This document shows, in pieces, positions 45,808-63,924 of a stretch of 64,000 bases of DNA (the first letter of the stretch is position 1; each line of letters opens with the position of its first letter). The notes under the pieces are model-generated. The model was not told the DNA's origin and made no database searches. It saw nothing but the letters and a program-made list of their open reading frames with translations. Both the position numbers and the translations under genes were made by a program. This DNA is from Amaranthus tricolor. Taxonomy: Eukaryota > Streptophyta > Magnoliopsida > Caryophyllales > Amaranthaceae. The stretch lies in NCBI RefSeq assembly GCF_026212465.1, contig NC_080053.1, positions 4,613,787 to 4,677,786 on the forward strand. Direction: 5' to 3'.

Positions 45808-46430
45808 GAGAACTAGTGGAAAAAAAATTTATCTACCATGCCACATATGTAACAGTTTTTTAATTACGCAATATAAAAAGGATTGAAAAATTAGGAAAAA
45901 AAGAGGTATACGCTGCGTATTTAGTAGAACCGCAACATATAACACATTTTATCACTAGTGAAAAAAATACTATTTGCTGCATAGCATTTGCTGCCGTTTT
46001 TTGAACACGCAGCATTTAATAGGATGAAAAAACTAGAGAAAAATTATTACTGCCTTTTAAACTAGTGTATGTTGCGGTTCTATACGCTTCATAAACCTTT
46101 ATTTTTTTTCACTTTCAACTCCCGCCTATGTAGTAGCAAAATCCCACGAAATTTCATTACTGCCTTTTCTTTTTCAACACACATGAAATTGCTACTACTT
46201 CTTCAAAACCTTATTGTTGCTGCTTCTTCAAAACATTGCTACGATTGAAATTCTTCAAGCTAACCCACAAAATTCTTCCACATAATTTCTCATTCTTCTT
46301 CAATCTAACTCGTTGAAATCCTTTAAGCTTGATCTTCTTTTTCCTCTTCAAACTTTTTGTTGTTGTCTTTTCAAGTTAACCCTCGAATAAAATCTTGTTT
46401 TAAAGGGCTTTGTTTTTTTTGAGGTAATTT
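45808..46430. mobile_element. CACTA-like terminal and subterminal sequence (fragment)
   Basis: CTAGTGGAAAAAAAATT at 45812 and CACTAGTGAAAAAAATAC at 45953 look like CACTA ends. Between and after them are repeated GCTGCGT/GCAGCAT/CCGCAACAT words in both orientations (45900-46085), as in subterminal repeats. A T/C-rich, leader-like stretch with CTTCTTCAA words follows to about 46430. No matching right end was found. Confidence 0.45.
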
Positions 46431-47940
46431 CTCATTTTAATTTCTTTAACCTTTAACTTTTTCAAGCTTTATGGTATTTTAGGGTTTAGTTTATTTTTAA
46501 ATTGTTGGGTACTAATGTTGTTTTTGTTTTTTCATTGTAGGATAACTTCATTGTACTGCACAATATTATCATCTAAATATCAAGATAATTTCTAATTATG
46601 TATCAAGTTTTGTTTTTGATATTTTTATGTGTTTATAACTATTAATGTGATTTTATTTATAAATGTAGTAGTAATTTTGAAACTTGATTTGTTTGCTAAA
46701 ACTAGGTGAAACTTGATTTGTTTGGCATGAAACATGACACACAACACTAATTAGTATATATTTATTATTATTTACAATGTTTATAATTGAAAAAATTGGC
46801 ATACATATGAAATTAAGTCTCAACTTGCTTTCATGCCACTAACTTACTTAAACTTGGTGAACTTGATTTGTTTTGGAACGAAACTTGGCATAAAATAAAC
46901 ACTAATCAGTATATAATATTTTTTGAAATGGTTAATATATATATACACACACATACATTATTAATTATTAGACTATTGTTTATATTTTATTAGAAAATTT
47001 AAGTTAATTATGGTGATTTGTAAATCATATAAAAAGACAAAAGAAAAATTAATAAAATAATCAAAACAAAAAAGGAAAACAAAATCATTATAATTATAGA
47101 CCTATAAAAACTTGTCACATGTGATTTACCAAATCGCTAAATCACGATTAATTACCTAACAAACCTTTATTTTTATACATCTATTTGGTGTACTTTTCAA
47201 AAAAAAAAATCCGGTGATGGAGTGATATACATCAAATTTTCCCAAAGAAGGGCACATCAATGTGTCAATTAGTTGGATGCTTAAATAGTAGGGCTAGTAC
47301 TTGTAAGTAAGTTGTAAGCAAGCACATGCTTGGAAAAGAACTCAACTAGTACAATGTGGATCACTGGATTTCGTCTTTATTACATGACATAAAATGTACT
47401 TAGCTTGTTGAATGTTTAAAGGAAGATGCATGGATTTAAATCAAGTGTGGCGAATTGATGAATTAATAAAACCCATGGCAATAAAGATATGGCCAAATCT
47501 AAGTGGTTACATACAAAGGGAAAGGAGGGTGGGGCGCAGGTGGGAAGGGGGAAGTGATGCATGACATAGAATATATATAGGTGCCAAAATGTTTGGGGCA
47601 GTGATTGTTCCAACCGCACAATACATACTAATACTAATATTTAAAAAGCAGCAGGTTAAGAGATAGAAGTGATCAGCTCGAGCTTGACGCCTGTGCAGAT
47701 GGACCCAATGTGCTACGTATAGTGCCGAATTTAGGTAGTACTTATTCTATCAAAAAATAAGACACAATTAGACAAAATAGTACATTTTGGGTTGTCATGG
47801 TGGATGTACGATAAAATGATTCACCATGAATAATATAAACTTGGGGTTTTTTTTCTAGAATAATATCAGTTTTAGTTTATTAATTTTCTATTAATTATTT
47901 GAACGAATTGTCTACGTTATTGACTGCACCTTGAATAATA
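46431..47940. other. AT-rich intergenic stretch, nothing recognised
   Basis: No gene or complete element. A local duplication of AACTTGATTTGTTT words lies near 46681-46880. Confidence 0.35.
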
Positions 47941-48336
47941 CTCCCTCTGTTCGTTAAAGTTGTTTCAATTTGTTCCAATTGTTGTTCCCATAAGGAATAT
48001 TTCTATTTACATCACAAATTTTGGACAAAATTAACCATGTGTATCCCATTTGATAATTTAATATTATTTATGGTTCTCACGTATCTTTCACTAACTTCAT
48101 TTTAACGTTTTTATATTACATATGGTCTTCACATGTTTCCCATAAACTTTATATAATTTTTTTTTTAATAATTGTGGTCTCCATATTTTTCAACTAACTT
48201 TCATTAGATATATATTTTTATTTCCTTCATAAAATTTAGTAGTTAATTAAATAGTATATTCACCATTTAAAAGATTTTATTTTTTATAATTCTTGTGAAT
48301 TTTTTTTGTGGGAACCTCTTTAAGGAACGGAGAAAA
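47941..48336. mobile_element. Stowaway-like MITE, 396 bp
   Basis: TA on both sides. CTCCCTCTGTTCGTTAAAG pairs with the reverse complement of CTTTAAGGAACGGAGAAAA. The interior is shared with 15179-15880 and 51743-52210. Confidence 0.72.
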
Positions 48337-48473
48337 TAATATTCAACCTTTTCTTTCCTTGTTTTATCGCTTCCACTCCATAACACCATTTCTAACAATT
48401 GTTATTAAAGCAAGGGTCATTATTTCAGTCATTGTGGTTTTCTTCATTATTAATTTATATTTAAAATGTCAAT

Positions 48474-49119
48474 TAGACCTATCAAAAGATCGATTGGACG
48501 ACTTTAGGTATGGACATATCAATCGGGTCAATTTGACGTAGGATCAATTTCAGGTTGGTTCGTGTGTGATTTGGGTGAATCCAACAGATTAAAGAGTTCA
48601 AAATTTTTTCCTTTGAATATTTCTAAAAAAATTATATACTATTTTTTTGGTTTTAAAAATATATTTTTAAATAATTAACCAATATATCGTTTATAGGACT
48701 AAAACAAAGAAATATTGTTGGGATGAATTATCCCACATCGATAAATTGAAAATGGTGTGCACACTTTATAAGCTATTAGAGACCTTCTTCCCATTGCCAT
48801 ATGGTTTTAGGATGGTATATATCTCCTTGGCTTATGAAGTGTGTGCACTTGTGTCCCCCGTTAATATACTGACATTCACAATAAGTCCAACCTAATTTAA
48901 CAAATATTGGCTCAAAATAAAAAAAATTAACTAAAATACAGTGGATCTCGAATAAAAATGAAGAATTGAATCTGAAAACGGGTAAAATCCGTCGGGTTGG
49001 AGTTCACTCGAACTTGACCTAGTTGGTTGGCTCATTTTCAAGTCACAGGTCTTTTGGGTTGTGACCCATCAATTAGGGTCGGATTCCAAGTCAATTTCTG
49101 TTAAATTTTGATAGCTCTA
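48474..49119. mobile_element. hAT-type MITE, 646 bp, with a nested LTR-like piece
   Basis: Ends TAGACCTATCAAAA and TTTTGATAGCTCTA pair with one mismatch. Flanks ATGTCAAT and ATGTCTAC share the first five bases. GGTC/GACC words cluster in the arms. Around 48718-48890 is TGTTGGGATGAATTATCCCA followed by CATCGAT, a motif seen in short plant LTR elements, but its far end was not defined. Confidence 0.6.
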
Positions 49120-49807
49120 ATGTCTACAATAAAGCTAGACATTGAGAATATTGATAGGAATACATATTTTAGTTAATGGTAATTAAAAATGAATGTAATA
49201 TTGACTTAACATGATGTTCATAAAGCTCTTGCAGATGTTGTTTAAACACTCACCAGTATGATCGAGACTAAGCGAAAAAAGATAGTTTATAACTTTGTAT
49301 GCCTTGTCTACCATAAACTTTTACCACTCAAATCAAGTTTTGAGCGAAGTTCTTAAAGAAACTTTTACCTCTCAAATCAAGTTTTGAGTGAAGTTCTTAA
49401 AGAGGAGGGTGCCAAGGGTTTCGAGGGAAGTAAATATCAGTCTACATGAACAAAAAGTGTTACTAATTATTTGCTTTAAAAGATCCTTTATTTGTGATAT
49501 ATGTTTGCAATAAGGCAATCCAATAAATAAATAAACCCATGTTGAGAACTTTTACTCTATAGTTTTGTATTTGCAAAACATTGCGGTATTCGTAATCATG
49601 CCAACTTCACTATCCTCTTATTGGATTGTGGCTTTTGGATGTTCAAGCATGTCTTCTGAATTGAATTTCTTCACAGAAGGCCTGATGGTGGAAATATGTC
49701 TAAGGGCATTAAGGCTACTTAGCCAGTGGTTGGCATTTTTTATCTTAGATTGAGATGTTTGATGGTGTTGTTAGAATCTTGTTTGTTGTTCTCCATGTTC
49801 CCACTTT

Positions 49808-49937
49808 AGTTTTATAGTTTTTTATTTTATACTTATTTTAATTTTATAGTTTTTTTATTTTATACTTATTTTAATTTTATAGTTTTTTTATTTTATACTT
49901 ATTTTAATTTTATAGTTTTTTTATTTTATACTTAATT
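49808..49937 (+). repeat. 33-bp tandem repeat, four copies
   Basis: TTTTATAGTTTTTTTATTTT followed by ATACTTATTTTAA is repeated with period 32-33; the last copy ends CTTAATTTAG. Confidence 0.9.
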
Positions 49938-50351
49938 TAGACTAGTTTTAGTCGTTTACTTCTTTTAGGTGAGATTAGATGTGATATAGATTTAAGATCC
50001 TATTAAATCAATCCCAGATAATAAGTAATTTTTTCCTCTATTTATATTGCAACAATTATCAAAAAATATATATATTTATTGTAGTGTATTGTTTTGTTGA
50101 GCATTTAATAGTTTATTAAAAAGATAAATATCACAAAAAGAATCAAAACAATTAAAATTTTAAAAAATAATAGTGAATTATTATTGGGTCAAAAAAAAGG
50201 AGTAGTTTTGAAGTAGTAATAAGTGTAAGTATATGGGCATAAATTAGTTAATATTAGCATATCCGACAAATCTAATGGAAAACTAAAAGCAAAGATATTG
50301 TTGAAGACATTTGAAACGAGAGAAGACAGACGTACTACTCATAAGTCATTA
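49938..50351. other. AT-rich intergenic stretch, nothing recognised
   Basis: No element or gene features seen. Confidence 0.4.
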
Positions 50352-50359
50352 GTCATATG

Positions 50360-51299
50360 TAGACCTGGGAAAACGGTCGGTCGGTTGGGTTTTGGGTCGG
50401 ATCAATTTCGGTCGGGTCAGTTTCGGATTAGGTCGGATCACTCTGGGTTTCGGGTAGGTTCGGATTGACCCAACGGGTTACCATAAAACATTAGAATATC
50501 CAATCGACTAATTCAACATAAAAAAAAAAAATCATTAAAATGTCTAAAAAAAATCATTAGAGAAATTACATGTATGATTTTCAAAAAATAGTTGGTATGT
50601 CAGGTTCATTTAAGTGCAAGAAAAATAGGGGAATTAATACTTATTTTGAAAGACTTGTAAGATACGCGCTTTATAAAAGTTATTTTGTTTATTATAATTG
50701 TAACGTTAAATAAAAATGACGTTAAAATTATCTTCACAATTTTCATGTTGGAAAGATATACAACTAACTAAGTATTTATTTCGTCTTATAAGATACGCGT
50801 TTTATAATTTAGGGTAGCGACATTCGTTTTTTGAAAAGCTCATTCAAACGTGCGAAACGTTCGTATAAATTATATTGATTTGCTTACTGAAATGTAGAAG
50901 AAGAATTAAAAACTCATTTGACTGATTTAACAAGATACATGTATTCAATTAAGATGATTATAACGTCCTGTTTTTAAAGAAAAATAATTACGATAGCTAA
51001 AAAGATGTTAAATACGTGTTTTTTGAGATCTATTGATGAGTTTTAGGGTTCAAGTGATATACTCAATATGTTGAGATACTTTGAAAACTAATTGAAATGA
51101 ATTCTAACATTGAAATTACTCTAAAAATTGATATTAAATCTGTCAAAACGGGTCGGTTTCCGGTCGGGTCATTTTCGGTCGGGTAATTATCGGGTCGGTC
51201 ATGTTTCGGATTAAGTCTCTTTCGGATCGGTCGGGTTCGGGTTTTGTCGGATCGGGTCCCGGGTTCATTTTCGGGTCGGATCAAATTTTCCCAGGTCTA
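50360..51299. mobile_element. hAT-type non-autonomous element, 940 bp, perfect 8-bp target duplication
   Basis: Ends TAGACCTGGGAAAA and TTTTCCCAGGTCTA are perfect inverted repeats. GTCATATG flanks both sides (50352-50359 and 51300-51307). Both arms (50375-50480 and 51145-51285) carry many GGTCGGGT/GGTCGGAT/TTTCGG units, a likely transposase-binding array. The interior is AT-rich without a coding frame. Confidence 0.92.
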
Positions 51300-51742
51300 G
51301 TCATATGCGATAGCAGCCTAGCAATAGCATGATCAATGAACAGAATATTAACCAAAACAAAAAGACAATAATAGTGGAAACCTTGCTTTTTTTATTAGTA
51401 CTACTACTCCACAACCCATTAGCTATGCCATAACAATCATAGCATACACATTATTATTATTATTCCTTTCCTTTCCTTTCTATACATTGTTTTTCAACAT
51501 CATTGATGTTACATATCTTACCTTTATAAATTCATGTTAAAACTGTTTAAATCAGTCATGATGACTTGATCGATATTTATCCGATTTTATAATTAAATTC
51601 GATTTTACCCGATTTCAAAAGTGTGTTTACAATTATGTAAAATTCAATATGAACACAATATTCGATTTTATACTGATCTGAAACACCTAAAATAGACTCA
51701 ATTACTTGTATGAACACCTTCACTCTAAACTCTTATTAGCTA

Positions 51743-52210
51743 CTCCCTTATGTAGTTTTATTGTTGTTCCCCTAAGAAATCTTTATATTTATATAACATT
51801 TCTTGGACATATATTACCTTATTATCTTAATTTTAATATTTTTTAATGTTTATGGTTCCTATATATTTCCTATTAACTCTATTTTAATATTTTTAATGTT
51901 TTATCATCATCATGATCATCATACCTAGTGTATCCTGCTAATAGATAACTATGGTCAGGATTTGAAGAGGGGAAAAGGACGGCAACTCATACCCATATAG
52001 AAGTCTGCAGCTCGTAGACAACTATTTTTTAAAGTTTGTGATAGTTATATATTTCTACTAACTACATTTTATATATTTTATACATGCTTATAGTTTTTCA
52101 CTTTTTTTCTATTATTTTTATTATTCAATAAAATAATGTCTCCACACCTAAAAATTTGACATTTTTTAATATTCCATAATATTCTTTCTTTATATGAACA
52201 TCAAATAACA
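51743..52210. mobile_element. Stowaway-like MITE with a nested SINE-like insert
   Basis: TA precedes CTCCCTTATGTAGTTTTATTG; the next 150 bp share GTTGTTCCCCTAAGAA and TTTATATAACA with the Stowaway-like copies at 47941 and 15179. The right end is poorly defined. The run is broken near 51902. Confidence 0.4.
51902..52022. mobile_element. SINE-like short interspersed repeat
   Basis: ATCATCATGATCATCATACC and AGTGTATCCTGCTAATAG are followed by GAGGGGAAAAGGACGGCAAC-like sequence. The CATACC(C)AGTGTATCC(C/T)GC word is a widespread plant interspersed repeat that I recall as SINE-associated. Borders are not proven. Confidence 0.35.
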
Positions 52211-53090
52211 ACGGATTTGAGGGTGTAATTATAAGCATAAGAATCTAGCATTCTACATTTGACCTAACCCCGCCCACTTTACGTGGACATCCGATGATAG
52301 GATCATAGGATGATAGCTCAAGTATTATGATTTTCTGACTAAATTTATTATGTTAAAATCATACAAAAATTAATATGTTCTATATCTTATGATTTCAACA
52401 TGTTATGATCAAAGATAATTGACAAACTCATAAATTAATAACTCCATAACTAAAACATGATTATTTAAATTAATTTATCACAGAAAATACAATTTGCTAT
52501 AACTTTAATTTTAGAATAAAAAAGAATATGCTAATTTAATTTACTTTTCTTTTATATATTGATATTTTTTTGTATTTGACCGAATCAAACTAAAAGAGTC
52601 AATTCTAATTCAGTTTTAGCCCTCCGCTACCCCAAAGTTACCTGTGAACAAATAGACAAGCCCATGTATATGGTCTTGTTTGATAATTGGGTTTTTGGCC
52701 ATTTTTATTCATCCAATTTTGGCTTTTAGTTTTTGTTAGTGACTCAAATAACTAAATATTTTTCAAAAATAAAAAATTATTCTAAATTGATTTTTTCGTC
52801 AACTTGTAAGTTATAACTTGTTGGACTATTATTTTCCAAATAAACAATTATTAACCATTAATTGACCGAATAAGTCAACTAATCATCTAATCTCCACACA
52901 CAAGGTAAAAATAATAATTTCTTTTTAAAATTAACCAGATTAGTCGAAATGAAACCTAATATAACCTAATACCATTCGAATAAAAATCAAATCAATTTAT
53001 TAAAATATTATTTAATGCACTAAAAAAATAAAATTAGTCCGATCCGAAATATTTTACCTGAAACCTCTCCAAATGGACACTTATGCTCCT
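52211..53090. other. Intergenic upstream of the P450 gene
   Basis: AT-rich; no gene or clear element. It should contain the distal promoter of the P450. Confidence 0.4.
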
Positions 53091-53104
53091 ATATATATAT
53101 ATGA
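53091..53104 (+). promoter_or_regulatory. Candidate TATA box of the CYP714 gene
   Basis: CCTATATATATATATGAG lies about 130 bp before the ATG, a usual distance for a plant core promoter with a 90-100-nt leader. Because the region is AT-rich, this is only a candidate. Confidence 0.4.
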
Positions 53105-53233
53105 GTGTTACTCTTATTGGACACTTCTCTCACTAACGTAGGCATTTCAACCATTCCCTTCTATTCTCTTATAAAATCATAAAAAAAAAAAAAAGCGGAA
53201 AAACAGAGGAGGAAAGTTTGAAAAGGAATAAAA

Positions 53234-59891
<6,658 letters not shown>

Positions 59892-60212
59892 TAAGTTAAG
59901 TAGTACCATATTTGAGAAATGTAATCACTTTAATTTTAGCCTCTTAAGTGTGAATTATGTCATGTTGCAAGGAGTGAGCTATTAGTTGGAACCTATTTGG
60001 TCTCCAAAAGAGGCTTAGCTTCCCCCGTTAAGTGGGAACCACTTGATAATGGCAAAATGACATGTTGTACATTGTAAGAATATGTTACATATACATATAA
60101 ATTAATAAATATTTGTGTTTTTTTTGCTATTCTTTTCGAAGTATGAGGAATTTCATGTTAGACATGATTTTTTTTATCAAAATCATACCTCCGAGTATGT
60201 AGTTGCTACTTA
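59892..60212 (+). other. CYP714 3' flank
   Basis: The stop is TGA at 59889-59891. TTAATAAATA near 60101 is a plausible polyadenylation signal about 210 bp downstream. Nothing else was recognised. Confidence 0.4.
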
Positions 60213-60451
60213 CTCTTTCTCCCTATGAAAGTACACCTTATTTGAAAGTTAAATTATTAATTTATAGTTAAAGCGTAACAAAACATAAATAGTTGAAAGC
60301 AATAAAGGATAAAAATGAAAGAGAGGATAATATTATAGATAAGATTAAAGAGAGAATGAAATGGAGAATCATCTCTAAAGCAACAATTGGTGTAAAGTGA
60401 GTATGACAAATAAGAATAGAAATAAGTGTAATTTTAGAGTGACGGAGAAAA
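60213..60451. mobile_element. Stowaway-like MITE, 239 bp
   Basis: TA on both sides. CTCTTTCTCCCTATGAAAGT and the reverse complement of TAGAGTGACGGAGAAAA pair loosely, then ACACCTTATTTG / AATAAGTGTAA. Confidence 0.55.
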
Positions 60452-60839
60452 TAAATGATATTTTATAGGGTTAGAGGAAATATAAACTAACACAATAATG
60501 GGTTCTCTATTGAAGGATGGGGGATAAATATGTAAATAGAGAAAACTCTCATTTTCTAACAAAACAAAGCCACTAAAGACAAAAATCATATATACTACAT
60601 AATACATATAGTAGTGGGACAATATGCAATAGCAAAGTCAAAAATATGCCAAAAGTAAAAACGCAAAAATTGGAAACAGTGAAAAAAGACGATTCGTCAC
60701 TTGTTCACTACCTTGTCTTATTTTGAGGCGGAAAAAAAAGTCGACTCGACTTTTCGGGGAACGCCGAGACAACATTCTACGCGACAAATCCTCGCCAGGG
60801 AGCGGCGACTTGTCGCTAGTGCTCTATCTTGGATTTTGC
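60452..60839. other. Intergenic, with a GC-rich CACTA-end-like block
   Basis: About 60700-60820 includes GGAGCGGCGACTTGTCGCTAGTG, whose reverse complement begins CACTAGCGACAAGTCGCC, like a CACTA terminus with GCGAC words. A convincing partner end was not found. Confidence 0.35.
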
Positions 60840-61460
60840 AGTTTGTTAGTTTTATTCGTATGTAATGATTGATTCCAATTATTGTCAATGATTGGTAACC
60901 TTCAAATATTGGTTATAACTGAGGTTACATCATTTGTTTCATAAGTTGACATTGGTTGAATCATGTGTTTCATAAGTTGGCATTGGTTGACACACTTTTC
61001 TATATATAGGGTGTGTGCATGGTGGCATTTCACCCTTACATACATTTTCTGAATTTGTCTTGAACATTAACATTGTTCTTGCTTCTCTTTTACATGAAGT
61101 GTAGAGAGGGAGTAATTAACTTTCTCTGCATCTCTTAAGTACATAATTCATTCACAATACATTGTCTTACATTCCATTCTCTCTGTGTTGAGGGATTGTT
61201 GTAATAGATTGTATCTCTTTGTGAATTTCACTTATCATCCCAAGTATCCTTATTGGAGAAATATCACAAAAGAAAATTAAGTATACTCCTATAAATATCA
61301 AGTTTTCGAGCGACGTTTATCATTGCAACATAATCTTCGTTGTGTTTTTCTTGGTGATTAAAGGAATTCCGTCGCCAATCTTCAAAGAAATTACAAATAG
61401 CGTTGATGTTTTTACATTGTACTTGTAACATATTTGTAATAACATAATATTTCCAATAAC
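60840..61460 (+). mobile_element. Possible solo LTR
   Basis: A TATA-like CTATATATAGGG at 61001 is followed by a transcribed-region-like stretch with direct words (CATAAGTTG(A/G)CATTGGTTGA twice, 60941-60990). The organisation recalls an LTR promoter, but TG/CA ends and a target duplication were not established. Confidence 0.25.
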
Positions 61461-62780
61461 TTCGACTCTAAATCAAGACATCTATCAAATGAGTTAGTCC
61501 AGTAAGTAATTTTTAATTTTTATATTTATGTTTAATTTTTTGTTATTTTGAGGGATTCCAACAATTTTACTCAAAATACTTGTTTGATTTCTTAAAAAGT
61601 TAATTACTTTGTGCTTTGCTTGATAGTTTTAATGGGAACTCACAAATATTTAGGTAGTTAGTTGTTTAATTTTTATGAATGTACTTTTTTTTAGAAGATT
61701 TTTATGTCCTCATGCATATCCATGGTGGATTAGATATTTTTTTTAGTTTTAAAGAATGATTAAATATTTACATTATTATGAATGAAGGACCTTATCTTTG
61801 AAAATTACAGAAAATTTAATAGGGCCCCGAAAATTATTGATTCGTCCCTGCCCGAACGCGATATGTCTAGGCATGCTAGAACATAAGTAGGTCCCATTAG
61901 ATTTCTTCCGGTGATAAGATAACATAAGTAGTAGTCATGATGATAGTTTTGCATCTTCTTCCTCCTCATTTCGTTCACGTGTAGCACCCCGAGTGTTTTT
62001 TAATATCTATAATGGTGAAAAGAAAAATCAATTATATTTCCAATACTCGAGAATTCCAAAGGATGTCTTTGGAATTAGCTTCCATACTTGCATTAAGATT
62101 TGCTTTTAGTGCAGATAAAAGAATGCTTGATGAAAAAAGAACACAAGGACTAAAGAATGACGATGATTAACATGATGATGATCATGGATGCTAATGGATG
62201 CATTGTCGGGAGGAGAGATAGTGCGTAAATCATATCGACAAGAAGATGATGATGACGAAGATGATGAATAAGATTAAAGACAATCCTACGATCAAAAAAT
62301 ACAATTAAAATATAGGAAAAACTACTTTAAATAATATAATTTTAACTTTTTCCTACAATAATACAAACTTTTGATTAACCATAAAATACGAATTTGAAGG
62401 TGTATTTTCCTCTATTATCCCAAATTACCTTTAACCTATTCAATAAGTCTTTGGGAAATTATAAAGAAAAGAAAACTCAAAAGATATCAAAAAACTCATT
62501 TCCCTCCTCCCTAATTTGCTACCCACTCTTGGCCCTCCCCCTTCCATGCTCTCCACTACCCCTTCGCCTAACCAGCAAACCCACTTCCTCTTTCAGCAAC
62601 TTAGTGGTGCACCTAACCGTGCCACCCCCAATTCCTTCATCTCAATTCTAAACAACCGCATCTCCCTCCAGCCGCCCTAACCGCTCACACCACCCCATCC
62701 CCAGCCAGAACTTCATCCGCTCACAAGCTCCACGCCTCCACCAATATCGCTCAACCTAATGGGGTTACAAGGTGTTTTCT
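61461..62780. other. Intergenic, with a CCACCC-rich block
   Basis: About 62510-62720 is rich in C (CCCTCCCCCTTCC, CCAGCCGCC). An 85-codon frame at 62394-62651 reflects this. A GGGCCCCGAAAATTATTGATTCGTCC word lies near 61821. No gene was recognised. Confidence 0.35.
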
Positions 62781-62789
62781 TGACGACGA

Positions 62790-63033
62790 ATAAATGAAGC
62801 TTAGATTTAGTGGTGGTGTTATGGTTGTTGAAACTCAAGCAACCATGTGAATAGGGAAGAGAGGGAGAAGCGAAGAAATTTAGAAGAGGAGAAGAAGATT
62901 GTTTTTATCTCATTATATTTCATAAAATCTAATACACCCTTATATATCCCCTTTTATAGTACTAACTATTAAGATTATCACTAATACACACTTATAACTA
63001 ATTACAATTTCACAACTAAATGTACCTATAACA
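62790..63033 (-). mobile_element. Ty3/gypsy-like 3' LTR (partial or undelimited)
   Basis: Reverse strand: the LTR starts TGTTATAGGTACATTT directly after a purine tract and contains a TATAAAAGGGG promoter box at about 62950-62960. The lower-coordinate end (CA) was not resolved; it is placed near 62790 by loss of the pattern. Confidence 0.5.
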
Positions 63034-63070
63034 TACTTTCCCCCTTCAAAAGACTTGTCCTCAAGTCTAT
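63034..63070 (-). other. Polypurine tract and Pol-tail-like sequence of the gypsy-like element
   Basis: The reverse strand reads GACTTGAGGACAAGTCTTTT then GAAGGGGGAAAGTA immediately before the LTR start. The 'D-L-R-T-S-L...' coding-like word and purine tract in this order are typical of the 3' end of plant Ty3/gypsy elements. Confidence 0.6.
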
Positions 63071-63498
63071 GTTAAGAAATCTAAACAAAAATACAAGACA
63101 ACTTTTAACTAAAACTAAAAACTACAAAAAATGCCCAAAATAGTGAAAAATGAAGTAAGATCAATATCGGTAATTTCTGATTCCATGCCAAATGAGTTCG
63201 AGCACTACATTTGAAATTCATTATTAGTCGAATCTTCTTTGCCAATAAATGAGCAAGCAACATCATTTGCGTTGAAAATTGTGTTACAGTACTTCAATTT
63301 TCCCTAATACTTGCTTGAATTTTTAAGAGTATCATTGTGATTTTGAGACTCGGATTGTGGATAATGATCAAGTAACAAGTAATCTTTATTTTACTTATTC
63401 ATCACTTCATGAATAAAACTAAAAACATGCATAGAAATCTTCCGTTTCTTGATTTTTAACAACCAAGGTGGGTCAAGCACTACTTTAGTATATTCTAC
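63071..63498. other. Untranslated 3' part of the gypsy-like element
   Basis: AT-rich DNA between the reverse-strand frame at 63499 and the polypurine tract. No coding frame seen. Confidence 0.4.
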
Positions 63499-63924
63499 CT
63501 AAACTATTCTCTTTTTCTTGTACATCTCATATCTTATTTTAACCTTCTTGGAGCTTGATTGCACTCTTGAAAAAGTACCCCATTGATGAGTTTCACTTAA
63601 CAGAATCTTAGTTTGGAGAATAGAACTTTCAATTGAATGAACTTCAAGAATTTCCCCATATGTTGAAAATAAATTTTCAGGTTCAATTGCCACAAAACCT
63701 ACATGATTTTTATCTAAATCATGTTCACTCATGTCATCAATCACATAATTATCCAAATCACCATCCATATGAACAAAGCCTTTAGAACCCAACTTACTTT
63801 TTGCACATGAATTCATATGACCAACATTTAAAGATTCTTGAGTATCAATTTTTAAATCACACGTTACTAATTCTTGAATGGTATTTACTTCAATCATCCT
63901 ATCGAACATCTCTAATGCGATCAC
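63499..63924 (-). CDS. Unknown 141-codon frame within the retroelement-like region
   Basis: The frame starts MIALEMFDRMIEVNTIQEL and ends VQSSSKKVKIRYEMYKKKRIV. It is acidic in the middle (HMDGDLDNYVIDDMSEHDLD) and basic at the C-terminus. I do not recognise a domain. It has no obvious simple-sequence bias, unlike other frames of this size in the window. It lies on the same strand as the gypsy-like LTR and about 460 bp before its start, so it may be a non-conserved extra ORF or the decayed tail of the polyprotein. The frame stays open beyond the chosen ATG for a short way towards the window edge (ALEMF is preceded by a VIAL-like context), so it could be longer. Confidence 0.4.
   Translation of the reverse strand: MIALEMFDRMIEVNTIQELVTCDLKIDTQESLNVGHMNSCAKSKLGSKGFVHMDGDLDNYVIDDMSEHDLDKNHVGFVAIEPENLFSTYGEILEVHSIESSILQTKILLSETHQWGTFSRVQSSSKKVKIRYEMYKKKRIV

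Noticed and set aside
49808..49937. CRISPR-like array (33-bp repeats)
   Set aside because: Units are directly adjacent with no spacers; it is a simple AT-rich tandem repeat in a plant genome.
62394..62651. 85-codon Pro/Leu/Ser-rich frame
   Set aside because: Same C-rich composition effect, no start context or homology signal.
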